Assembly: GCA_015345905.1 (NCBI GenBank)
Contig: JADDTR010000009.1
Span: 496,001-560,000 of the forward strand
From: Aotearoamyces nothofagi
Taxonomy: Eukaryota; Ascomycota; Leotiomycetes; Leotiales; Tympanidaceae
DNA: 64,000 nucleotides
Direction of reading: 5' to 3'
Made by a program: the position numbers and the translations under genes. The notes under the pieces are model-generated. The model saw only the letters and a program-made list of their open reading frames with translations, made no database searches and was not told the origin of the DNA. This document shows, piece after piece, positions 38,057 to 50,100 of the stretch (the stretch's first letter is position 1; each line of letters starts with the position of its first letter).

Positions 38057-41000
38057 ATGACTGGGCGACCTCCAGGGGCAACGTCTAGCAATCGCAATGA
38101 TCTCTTGCTCGACCTTCACGACGAGCAACCGGTATACAATGAAGGCCAACGGCCACCGATGAATGACGAAGACCTACTGCGGGCGTACAATGCCGATCAC
38201 GATATTGACCAGCCGAGACCGTCAGTCTCATATGATGATTTTGTGGGCTCGGGGTCGGGTGGTCCTTCCACAAGAGGCTTGCCAGGAGGCCCAGGAACCG
38301 TCCCTGGTGTTGGTGCTGGACCATATAGCACCCCCTTGAATAGGATGTATAGCCAGACGTCTGGTCTAGACAATTACGACCGATATGCAGACGATGGTGA
38401 CGACTTTCCAGACGATGGCGAATCAATGTACTATCAACAGGGAGGGGCAATTCCAGGTGACGGCGCTGGAAATTCTATGCGAGCAAAGGCCAAAAACAGG
38501 AATAGTGTGCTCAGCATGGGAGGCGGTCTCATGGGCAGAGCAAAGAGTATGATGGGGATGGGCCCGGGATATTCGGAAATGGACCTACCCCTAACGGAAC
38601 CTGGAGCGGCAGCAACAGTCAATGGCACAGGTGCCGGAGGACCGAAGCAAGCAAATAAGAAGTTCGAAATGGGGACTTTCAAGTTCGGATTTGGCAGGGG
38701 CAAGCAGGACCCGTCCACGCTTGGACCTAGGATCATACATTTGAACAACCCACCGGCAAACAGCGCCAACAGATATGTGAGCAATCATGTTTCCACTGCC
38801 AAATATAACTTTGTCACCTTTCTACCAAAATTTCTCTACGAGCAGTTTACAAAATACGCCAATCTGTTCTTCTTATTTACCGCTGCTCTGCAACAAATAC
38901 CCAATATCTCGCCCACAAACCGGTATACAACCATCGTACCGTTGATAATAGTGCTTGCTATCTCTGCAGGTAAAGAAGCCATCGAAGACTATAGGAGAAA
39001 GGTTGCCGATAGATCCCTAAATCTTGCGAAGGCACGAGTCCTCCGTGGATCTTCGTTTCAGGATACGAAATGGGTCAATGTGGTCGTTGGGGACATATTA
39101 AAAGTGGAATCTGAGGAGTCGTTCCCAGCAGATCTAGTATTGCTTGCTACCTCGGAGCCTGAAGGCTTATGCTACATTGAAACTGCCAATTTAGATGGGG
39201 AGACGAATCTGAAGATCAAACAAGCAATTCCTGAAACTTGTTCGCTCGTCAGTCCTAGCGAGCTGAGCCGGCTGGGCGGCAAGGTGCGATCGGAACAGCC
39301 TAATAGCAGTCTATACACTTACGAGGGCACTTTGACGATGCAAGCAGGAGGGGGAGAGAAAGAGCTACCACTACAACCTGACCAACTCCTTTTGAGAGGT
39401 GCAATACTACGAAACACTCCTTGGATCTATGGCATCGTTGTGTTCACAGGCCATGAAACGAAGCTGATGCGAAATGCGACAGCTACACCAATAAAGCGGA
39501 CTGCTGTTGAACGACAACTGAACATGCAGATTTTGATGCTTGTTGGCATATTGCTATGCTTGAGCATTATTGGATCCGTCGGGGATATCGTCATTCGATC
39601 GGTTCGCAAAACGCAGCTCTCATATATCCAACTGGAGGCGGCTGACACCTCTTTGCGAATCGCGGGCGTTTTCTTCTCTGATATGTTTACCTTCTGGGTC
39701 CTCTTTTCTGCTCTAGTACCCATCTCTCTCTTTGTGACGATCGAGGTGGTCAAGTACTACCATGCTATGCTGATTAGCGACGATCTCGATATGTACTATG
39801 ACAAGACTGATACTCCAGCAGTCTGCCGTACATCGAGCTTAGTGGAAGAGTTGGGCCAGGTGCAGTATATCTTTTCCGACAAAACAGGCACTCTCACGTG
39901 CAATCAGATGGAATTTAAGCAGTGTTCGATTGGTGGTATTCAGTACGCCGTTGATGTACCAGAGGACCGAAGGGCAACAATGCAGGACGGTGTGGAGGTA
40001 GGCGTTCATGATTTCAATAGGCTTCGAGAGAACCTTAAGACACATGAATCTAGGACTGCAATTCATCACTTTATGGCACTGCTGGCGACCTGTCATACGG
40101 TTATTCCAGAAAGAACAGAGGAAAAAGGGGGCAAAATCAAATATCAAGCCGCTTCGCCGGACGAAGGAGCTTTGGTTGAAGGCGCCGTATTGATGGGCTA
40201 TCAATTTACGGCGCGAAAGCCCCGCTCGGTCCAAATTGTCGTAGATGGCAAGGAATTTGAGTACGAACTCCTCGCTGTTTGCGAGTTCAACTCGACTCGA
40301 AAAAGAATGTCGGCGATTTTTCGATGTCCTGATGGAAAGGTTAGATGCTACTGTAAGGGAGCAGATACAGTGATCTTGGAGCGGTTGAGCCAGGATAACC
40401 CACATGTTGACATTACACTCCAACACTTGGAAGAGTATGCGACGGAAGGCCTTCGGACTCTTTGCCTTGCTATGAGGGAGATTCCTGAACAAGAATTCCA
40501 AGAGTGGTGGAAGGTCTTTGATAAGGCACAGACAACCGTCAGTGGCAACCGAGCAGAGGAGCTGGATAAAGCAGCTGAACTTTTGGAACGTGACCTTTAT
40601 CTTCTGGGTGCTACAGCTATTGAAGATCGATTACAAGACGGCGTGCCAGAGACCATCCACACTTTGCAAGAAGCTGGTATCAAGGTCTGGGTTCTTACTG
40701 GCGACAGACAAGAGACTGCAATTAATATCGGAATGAGTTGTAAACTGATCAGTGAAGACATGACCCTAATGATCATCAATGAAGAAAACGCCATCGCAAC
40801 GCGAGACAACATTCAGAAGAAGCTGGATGCGATAAAGAGCCAAGGTGCTGGGCAATATGAGATGGAAACCCTGGCCTTAATCATTGATGGCAAGTCTCTG
40901 ACCTACGCCCTGGAGAAGGACATGGAAAATATGTTCCTCGATCTTGCCGTTATGTGTAAAGCTGTCATCTGCTGCCGTGTGTCGCCTTTGCAGAAGGCTT

Positions 41001-42276
41001 TGGTAGTAAAGCTAGTCAAGCGGCATCTAAAGGCAATTTTGCTTGCTATTGGAGACGGTGCCAATGACGTCTCTATGATTCAAGCTGCGCATATTGGCGT
41101 CGGTATTAGCGGAATGGAAGGACTGCAGGCTGCACGAAGTGCTGACGTCTCAATTGGACAATTCCGATTCTTACGGAAACTGCTACTGGTGCATGGTGCC
41201 TGGAGTTATCAGCGCGTCAGCAAAGTTATTCTCTATTCTTTCTACAAGAATATTGTTCTGTATATGACACAGTTCTGGGTATGTTATTTGTTCTTACTGC
41301 CCGTTCCATGACTGACGATAATAGTATGTGTTTCAAAATGCTTTCTCTGGAGAAATCATCTATGAATCCTGGACACTGTCATTCTACAACGTTCTCTTTG
41401 CGGTTCTACCTCCATTCGCCATGGGAATCTTTGATCAGTTCGTATCCGCCCGTCTCCTTGATCGATACCCTCAACTCTATCAACTTGGCCAGAAGGGTGT
41501 ATTTTTCAAGATGCACTCTTTCTTCTCGTGGGTTTTGAACGGCTTCTACCACTCTCTAATTCTCTACATCTTCGCCGAATTAATATGGTGGAGTGACTTC
41601 CCGCAGAGTGACGGAAGGGTCTCGGGTCACTGGCCCTGGGGTACAGCTCTTTATACCGCAGTATTGGTCACTGTTCTCGGTAAGGCAGCTCTCATGACCA
41701 ATACTTGGACCAAGTATCATGTGCTTGCAATTCCAGGAAGCTTCGTGATTTGGATGATCTTTATCCCGGTATACGCTACCCTCCTTCCTAAAGTCGGTGT
41801 TTCGATGGAGTATGTCGGAGTTGTCCCGAATCTATATCCGAATATAGTATTCTGGCTTCAAATAATCGTATTGCCTGTCCTGTGCCTAACAAGAGATTAT
41901 GCTTGGAAGTAGTAAGTCACGTATAGTCACAATTAGGAAGCGTATACTTACAGCTGTCTGCAGTGCGAAACGAATGTACTACCCGCAGACCTATCACCAT
42001 ATCCAGGAGATTCAAAAATACAACATACAGGATTACAGACCTAGGTATGCCTCTTCTTCCTACTCTATTCCAACACTTACTAACTCATTTCCAAGAATGG
42101 AACAGTTCCAAAAGGCTATCCGTAAAGTGCGCCAGGTGCAGCGTATGCGGAAACAACGCGGTTACGCCTTTTCCCAAGCAGACGAATCACAAACAAGAAT
42201 TCTTCAGGCATACGATACAACAAGAGAAAGAGGAAAGTATGGCGAGATGGCAAGTTCGCGGCCAAACAGAAGGTAA
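38057..42276 (+). CDS. DRS2: P4-ATPase phospholipid flippase, Drs2 type
   Basis: Four exons: 38057-41278, 41325-41911, 41964-42044 and 42096-42276, giving 1,356 aa, normal for fungal Drs2. Residues 1-210 are cytosolic and Gly/Asp-rich. The P4 features follow: PRIIHLNNPPANSANRYVSN before the first membrane pair, the actuator motif ANLDGETNLK, the phosphorylated aspartate in SDKTGTLTCNQM (D608), nucleotide-binding segments, GDGANDVSMIQ, and six C-terminal membrane helices. The tail KYNIQDYRPRMEQFQKAIRK matches the conserved Drs2 C-terminal regulatory region. The enzyme flips phosphatidylserine and phosphatidylethanolamine to the cytosolic leaflet in the late Golgi, usually with a Cdc50-family partner. 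Introns cluster in the last 1 kb, as is common in long fungal genes. Confidence 0.96.
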
Positions 42277-43432
42277 ACCCAGAGGATGGAACGAATATGT
42301 ATGTATGACGAACTTCCATATGGCGAAGATGCTTGTAAAAACTTCGGGAGGTAGCTGGAAAGCATGGCGTTGGCGTTGCACCTAGTCGGGAACTAGCTTA
42401 TGTGCGGAGGTGTATTTATTCAGATGGATTCCTCTGCAGTGGAATATCCAGAGTGCCCTTTACCACATCTTATTCGCTTCTGTGGATTTGTCTAGAAGTA
42501 TTTATTGCATATTGTGACCCTGAACAAAGTCATTCTTTACGAATACACAAATCACATATGAATAGTCTAGAACCGACTTTTGTGAGGCAGATCATGGGAT
42601 TCGTAGTCTATCAAAGCCAGCGCCAAGGATACATAGAGGGACAAGATAAGATACCATTATATTTAAATGGCAGGCAAACCACATGGCCAACATCATCTAC
42701 TAGGTCTCATCTCATCTCATCTACAAAGAATCATCATCATCAGGATCAGCAGCCATCCATCCAACCATCGCTCTCGCCACATCCATCCATCCATCGACAT
42801 ATATCCAAAAAAAAAAAAAAAGGTGCATGCATATATATGATAATATGCCAGAACAGCCACACGACCCCGTCTCGCCCCTCCCTGCCAAGAACTACCATTT
42901 CACTCCCAGTTCGGTTCCGTCCCTTAGGAAAGACGTAGAATAAAAAAAAAAAAATAGAGAAAGAAGATCCCGAAGAGCACCATTTGGCATAAAAAAAAAA
43001 GATATATTTCTCTCATCTTTTTCTTTTTGGACATGAGCCTCGAAAAAAAAAAAAAAAAAATATCAACCGAGGCGGTGGGGGAACGCAGAAGGGTATAAAG
43101 TTTTTCCAAAAAAAAAAATAAAGGTGAGCATGCTCGATGCGTCAAAGCCGCCCAGGTCGCCGGCACCGTTATAGGTGCTTGTACATAAAACCTTAAATAA
43201 CAAAAGCGGATTGATAATGATGATGGGATTTGGCGTGTAGAAGAATTATTTTCGTCATGCGTCGTGAGATGCGCGTGTGTATGTATGTATGTATGGCGTA
43301 GTAAACGACGTTCGTGTTATGTATGTATATGGATCATTTTCGGGTATTGAATAATGATTGTTTTGTTAGTACTGGGCACTGGAAGCAGAGTCGTAGATAA
43401 CGGAGGCGTAAAGTGCGATCAGGGATAAAGCT
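42277..43432. other. Convergent spacer with five poly(A) runs
   Basis: 1.16 kb tail-to-tail spacer between DRS2 and the RING-PH-VWA gene. Five runs of 10 to 18 A residues lie between 42808 and 43117, near 42808, 42932-42953, 42990, 43043 and 43108. TGTATGTA repeats at about 43276-43330 are also present. No gene is supported. Confidence 0.65.
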
Positions 43433-46400
43433 TTAGGATTCCTCCGTAATGCCTCCCTCTCCCGCGCCCTCCTCTCTCCAATCTTTACTCCGGTCAGTCA
43501 ACCGCACGATGCCACCAACGCGTCCAGCCCAGAGACTTTCTACTGGTGTGCGGAAGGTATAACCGCGCTGATTAGAAATAACGCCAATGGCTTGCAGGAC
43601 GGCCTTTCTAGAGTCACGCCCGAAGACTGCTGGATGGTTGATCCATTCCAAACTAGCCTCGAGCTCTGCATCAAGAGCGGCCACCGTCGCGGCATCAATG
43701 CCAGGAGCTGTTGTAAAGCCCATAGCATCGTTAGAGCGTGCTCGTGGGATCGCGCCGTTGGCAGTGTGTGAAGAGCTGGGAGAAGGGGTGCGGCGACGGT
43801 CGGGCCCGGTTGCCGAGGTTGGTGAAGAACCAGCAGTGTTAGGGGTTGCTGAGTTTGGTGACCTTGCGGACGGAGGCGGGATAGGGGGGAGTCCGCCTTT
43901 GCCAAGGCCTTTGAGAATTGATCGAGTTTCAGTTAAGAGATGCTGGGCGCGGTCATGCTGGCCTTTTGAAATGAGCGTCAGGGCTCGAGTGAGCATATCG
44001 CAAGTAAGTAGTTCCATGCGTCTCTGAACGACACTTGGATGAGGTGGAATGGGTAGGCTATTCTGCCAGGTGGACTTCTTTTGGTTCACACTTGTGGCTG
44101 GGAGCATCGTGATTGCGAGGAGTGACGGGCGTGGGAGGTGGGTGAGAGTTCCATCTCGAAGGAGGTCTCCCCAGGTCAAATCTGCCTGGATGAGAGGGAC
44201 CTCCTCGACTGAGAGTGGCCGTTGGTCTTCTTGGTCTATAGGGCCACCGAGTGCCTCGAGACCCGAAACAATGGACTCCCAAGGATCCTGTGGTAGCTGC
44301 TCGACAGATACGTTGTCTGCAGAAATGGCGAGTTGGACGAGGATATCTCTCTTGTCTCCAAACCGTAGATCACCCAAAGATGCCTCGGCATCTCTGCCAG
44401 CCGCACGTTTAGTGATCTGTAGTGCTCCACTAATCTTTACAAACTTTGCCGGAGATCCTTCGGGGAGTCTCAGCTTAAGCTTAACATTTTGATGTGACAT
44501 TGCCTGAAGAGCCCCAAGGCATCCGGCTAAACATTCTCGTAGCATCATCCAGTCCTTCACATAATTATACGAGGCTTTGGTCCGAGTTGCTAGCTCAATC
44601 ATAGTATCGGGCTTATGGGTCATGCCAAGTCCGAAAGAATGAATCGCAATCCTAGCAGGTTAGTCAATGCTACGGGGCAGATGAGGGGATCCAACTTACT
44701 TTGCTGCCTCAGCACGAGACACCACAAAATCCACACTCTCTGTGTCAGAGGTAGAAGAATCACTGATAAGTAGAATGGTGGCGATCGGGTTATTTGACTT
44801 TCGTTGCATGAGAAGATCCATTGCCACATTTGCACCCTCCACCACATCCGTCCGATGACTTTTCTGTCCGACAGGTTTTATCTGTGCAAGTATGTTGGAC
44901 CATCCGCTCCATGTCTTCGTGGTCATACCAACAACTGGCATACCACCTCCGCTGGAACCGAAGGTTACAAGACCCATGCGGTCCCGATCACCCAGGTTCT
45001 GCACCATGAATTTCAGTGCATCGCGCACAAGACTAATCTTGACCCCTTGCATCGAAGCAGATATTGGAATAACTACAACAATATCTATAGGAACATGGAT
45101 GGTTGTAGGCAACTTCACGTGTCGTGTTGCAGAAGTGTATTCTGTAGGCGCTGTAGTACCGGATCTGCCAGCGCCGTATGAAGAAATAATTGAAGAAATC
45201 CGGTTTGGTTTAGAGACTCTTTGCCAGTCCTCCTCATCAGTCTCAGATGCTTCTGTAATCTCATAATCCGGGGTTCGAGCTGGAGATAGCTCCATAGCAT
45301 TCAGATCAAGCAAAGCTTGTTGCCACAGCCTCAGCTGATTCAAGTTATCAAATAACAGATGGAACTGTGGTAGCTCAGCCACCGACAAGCTGAGAGTGAG
45401 GACGTTCTCCTCAGTTGGGCGAAGATTGTTCTGTGTAATCCTCTCCGTCGTCCCAGGTGGCTTTGAGGCACTTGTCTGGGTAACGCCATTTAGGTGCTTT
45501 TTTATGAGGATGGAGCCTTTCAAGGTGCACCGCTTTCTAGGAGATGCTCCGTCGTCCCATTGCTGCTGCGCTACCTTTTTTTCTTTTACGCAAATGAGCA
45601 TCTCTGCAAAGAGGTAACACTCTAGCTCCTGCCATGTTTGTTTGTCCTTGCCGACACGAATTGTACCGTATAACCGAAGCTTACCAAACCTAGGCATTGT
45701 TAGTTAGTAAATGAAGCAGAAGTATAGTAGGAGAGACAAACCTAGAGAAATCTAGACCGTGCCAATTCTCTACTCGTATACGGAGATTCTCTGTGATCTC
45801 TTCTAGAATCTCTGGCGACTCATATGGATAGAAGCGCGGCGCACTTTGCGCTGGAGAAGGTGGCCGGGTATAAGCATCCTCAGCGCGAGGTGCTGGAGCA
45901 GAGGCCGGAGGTATTGTCCGTAAATCATCTGGATCGGGCCTCCATTTATTGTCTGGCACCTCGACGGTGATTAAGCAGGTCAGGGTTTGAATTTGTCGAG
46001 ATCTGTTCAGAGTCGGGAACTCTGATCGAACACTAACAGTTGGCGGAGGTATTGGATTCCTTGCAACACTTGCTCTCGGGCTGACGAGGCTTGACTCCAT
46101 TGCTTGGACATCATAATCGTGTTTCCTACCAGGCCCACTCTGGGTGGTCTCTGGATAGCCCGCAGATGATGCTGTGCCAGTCGCTTCGCTGTCGTTCCTT
46201 GTATGCGTCCTTGAAGTGGCGCTGCCATATCTATCCCTGCTTTCTCTGCCCTCTCGATTGAGACTTCTGTTCCCTTCTCGGGTCTCTCTGCCGTCAAGAG
46301 TTGGACGTGCATGTGACTCTATACTGCCCGGCCGTAATGTTTGGTTGTCCCACGATGTCGGTGTTGGAGTACTTTGAGACCTGTTTTCGTTGACGGAGAC

Positions 46401-47165
46401 TGATCGCACCATGCTACTTAGCTTCTCTGTAATACATTGAATTTAATCAGCCAACGGGTATAGGAGCACAAACCATTGAAGCCCTTACCAATATCGAGCA
46501 CATTTCCTCCTCTGCTCGTATCTAGACCCAATGGTGCATTGCATGTTGGGCAATACTGTGATTCGAACTCCTTCATGTACTCGTAGAAACAAGCGCCGTG
46601 CGAGACATGGCCGCAAGAGAATTGTAGAACTCGTTCGCCGCGGAGCGTATGCTCTAGAGGTTCCTCGCAGACGGCGCATTCGCTGCCGACAAACGTTCTT
46701 TCGCGTCGCGTGCGGCTCCTGTCGGCATCTAGCATTCCAGACATTCCACCTCCTGAACGATTCTTCAACTCGCGGGATCTGACACTATATTTCGATTTTT
46801 CTGCAACAGCCGATAGGAATTGATCGTGGGATTGGCGAGCCGTCCCAGAGGAAGCCGATTTATCTGAAAGTACTGTCAGTTCTCCCTCTCCTATCAGTCT
46901 TCAATCCAAACAACACCCGGGAGAGAAGACCCGAGACGAAGGCATGTAGGAGTTACCTACTCTTCTCGGGATAGTGATCTACAGTGCTCGTTCCACTTGG
47001 ACGATGCCTCTCCTTTCCCTTTTCTCGCCTCCAAGTTCTGACCTTGTCTGAGCTGATTAGCCCAAGCTCATACAGCGCTGCGAACTGCTCCGTGTCTCTT
47101 TTTTCCTTCAATGTTGAGGCTGGATTTCTTGACAGAGGTGAAAGTCCGTATGGCGTATTAGACAT
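43433..47165 (-). CDS. RING-PH-VWA protein, Ste5/Far1-like pheromone-pathway scaffold
   Basis: Five exons on the minus strand: 46961-47165, 46489-46863, 45742-46426, 44700-45689 and 43433-44651, giving 1,157 aa. The start is MSNTPYGLSPLSRN. An in-frame ATG at 47189 adds eight residues. A RING domain at about 130-175 reads CAVCEEPLEHT ... CGHVSHGACFYEYM ... CPTC. A PH-like domain lies at about 420-555 (FGKLRLYGTIRVGKDKQTWQ, HLLFDNLNQLRLWQQALLDL). A VWA domain starts at about 620. Its metal site is degenerate: the usual DxSxS reads PISAS, with P630 in place of Asp. RING, PH and VWA in this order is the architecture of yeast Ste5 and Far1, which tether MAP kinases and Gbeta-gamma. The long C-terminal part is conserved-looking but unassigned. 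The identification is by architecture and not by motif identity. Confidence 0.85.
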
Positions 47166-50100
47166 TGATTGCTTTTCCAGGATCCACAAGTTTGCTTGGT
47201 GGTGCCAGGAGGATGCTCAATCCTAATTTGTCTCAAGCTTGGGCGAGCAACGTCTGGCCAGTGCGTGGACGGCGATCCTACTATCCGTACCTCTGCTTTT
47301 CCTGTCAAGGCTGTGGGTTCCTTGCTTCAACAAGAGTACATACAATATGGTGGAAGAAATAACGATGGAGATATATGGGGTATGTGCTTAAAGCTGCTAG
47401 GATCAGATAATGGCCTGGAGCGTAGATGATATTCGTACTTCGTATCAGAATGGCCAGGCGATGCCTGGCTGGAGGGGTTCGTGGACAAAGCGGGAGGGTC
47501 TAAATGGAGAAGCTCGTTGGCGGGAGTGCATCAGCAAGCTCTTAGGGAGTGGTAATAACTGTAGGGATGGGAGTCGCCGTCTCTCAAGGGAGTTAGGCAG
47601 CGCACGGGAGTAGCTAGCTATTGTCACTGTGCCCTATTTACGGAGTAGAGTAGTAGTAATAGTAAGTAGTTGCGAATATGTGGATTCATGGACGTTGAGG
47701 CCCTGCATGAAAAGACCACGAATTCTCTGGACGAAGTGCGGAGCCACTTGGGAAAAGAACAAGTACAGTACTGTACAGTAGGCCGGCCTGTACTGTAGTG
47801 AGGCAACAGGGCCCGTCCCTTGGCCCACCACAGCACAGCACCGCACAGCACAGCCGGCCAGTGCCTCCTGCTCTGCGCCCGACCTTAACAGAGCTGCCCT
47901 GCCAATAGCGACCACATCGCCATCGAGCGACCAGGTACCTCAGTACCTCAGTACTTGGTACGGCATGGCTGTTTGGAGCGTCCAGAGGCCGAGGTGGTGA
48001 AGCAGCATCCGTCGCTGTGGTGAGAGCGAGCCGTGGCGGGCATGCTTGCTGGGGCCCGTCGGGAACGGGTCGGAATGCCCTCCCACACCCTGCCCATACC
48101 CTACAGCGCTGCGGCACACCTGGGGGACTCCCTCAGCGCCCTCTCCCTCTCTGGACGCTGCCGTCGCCGCTCTCCGTGCGAGCGCTGGTGCTGTTTGCCG
48201 CCTCCTGCTTGCTGTTTGCTGCTTGCTGTTTGCTGTTTGCTGTGTCCTGCCACCGCCGGGAGCCAGCGGGCCAGCCAAGCCTGCCTGCCCACCGGCTGCA
48301 AGCCCAAGCACGAGCGCCCACGCAGCGTAGCGTGCGCGCGCGGTACGGAGAACACGCACGAACGCCTAGCAGCGACCGCGAAGACCCTGCTTAGCAGTGG
48401 CCCCCGGCGCACCCCTGGGACACAATGGCAATGCCACATCGAGCCACTTCCATCCATCGCAAGTTCCTCCTTCGCTGCTAGAATGGGACGACTCTGGCAA
48501 CCACAACGGCCGTTTCTCCTCCTGTTCCATGCGGTGGTGCGTTTGAGCCGAGAGTCGCCTACAGGCTCGATTCTTCAAGAGCCTCTCGAAGAGAAGGACA
48601 GAGCATCAATGGCAGAACAAGGCCGATTCATTCTTGGGAAGAGAAGCCATTCAAAGTACGTGTACAGTGCAGTGCTGTATAAAATCTGCAGGTTTGAAGT
48701 GCTGCTCGCTCGCTGGGAGCCCCGGGAGCTTGGGAGGCCCTTGAAATTAGTGGCTGACTCTCGCAATTTCAGGGATTAGAGTGCCGCGTAGGGCTTCTTC
48801 TGCTTGACATTCCGTCCTTTGCTGCTCTCTCTCTCTCGATATACGCCCTCAGCAGCATCCTCGCAGGCGTTGCTTCACTCCTCGACCGCTACCGCTACGA
48901 ATGGAGATACTCGAACTCGAAATGCAATACGACAACCCGTCGGCGACGTGCCTGGCACTGCCCGAGTGCCAGCCGCCCTTTCACCTTGTCGTGCGCGGTG
49001 TCCCTGCCAGTGCCGTTCATCCCTTACTAGGGCTAACCTTGTCCTCGGGCGGGTCTTCTGGCTGCAGTTACATATGCAATGGTTAGTGAGGCCTCCAGAA
49101 CCTACATACAGCACCTACATACCGCACCTACAGGCACTACGATACCGCTACAGTGCCTGCGACAAGCACATTAACGAGGCAACCCAATAGACACCTCACT
49201 GGGGAAGTGTTGCGGGGACCTCGCAGGTACGCCAGGCACGCCAGCCTCTGCAAGCCCCATCGTCAGTTTCCATGGGTCTGCACCATGCATGTTCCATTCT
49301 TCCTTTCAGGATAGGAGAGCCGGTAGCCCGTCGACGGGCCTGTCTGAGGAGCTCCGGTGTCTGTTCCGCGGGTTCCCGAAAAGGTATCGTGTTCAATTAG
49401 CCATGTTGATGGGAGCTACCGTAGGCCGGGCTACAACGTAAATTTACCGACTCAAGGTGTGATTGCTGTACCATCAGGTAGTGCCCTCGTCTCCTTCGCA
49501 TGATTGTTCGTGGTCTTTATAGTGGTCTTTACTGTACGGAAGTACAACAGTGCTGTATTTCCTCCCCACTAACGCCATCCGGGTTTCTACAGGCTCCAGG
49601 CCGGAGGATTTCTCTGAGTTGGTAAGAGACTTGCGATTTCCCGGGTTGAGCCAACGTTGTAGCTCGGCAGCACCATGCCATGCCACTTTCAGGCGTAGAC
49701 TTGGGAGTATGTAGCTCGCGTGAGGAACCGGGACGGCCGATTCCTTCTGTCAACCGGACCAGTTGATCATCAAAGGATCATCAAGGCCACGAGGCATTAC
49801 TCCGAACCTCTTTCAAATGGGGAGACTAACAAAGCTTCGGCCAGGCATAGATGCTACCCGCAAAGCGCAATGTTCGCAAGGAATTCCTAAATTATCGACA
49901 TTGATTCAGAGGCGTCAAGTACTACGAAATATCTAACACGATTTAGAAGATCACTTCACACCTTACTTTGATAGTTTAGTGGCCAGTAAAAGACCCAAGA
50001 ATCACATTTGAAATAGAGTGCTCTCCCCCGCCCCGCCCGAATAACCGTACCTTTATTGTTAGCGATCTGGGCAAAACAGAGGTACGGTTATTCAGGGGGT

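Noticed and set aside
48033-48779. 248-codon plus-strand frame in a GC-rich region
   Set aside because: It includes a GCTGTTTGCTGCTT simple repeat, is rich in Cys, Arg and Leu, and has overlapping open frames on both strands.
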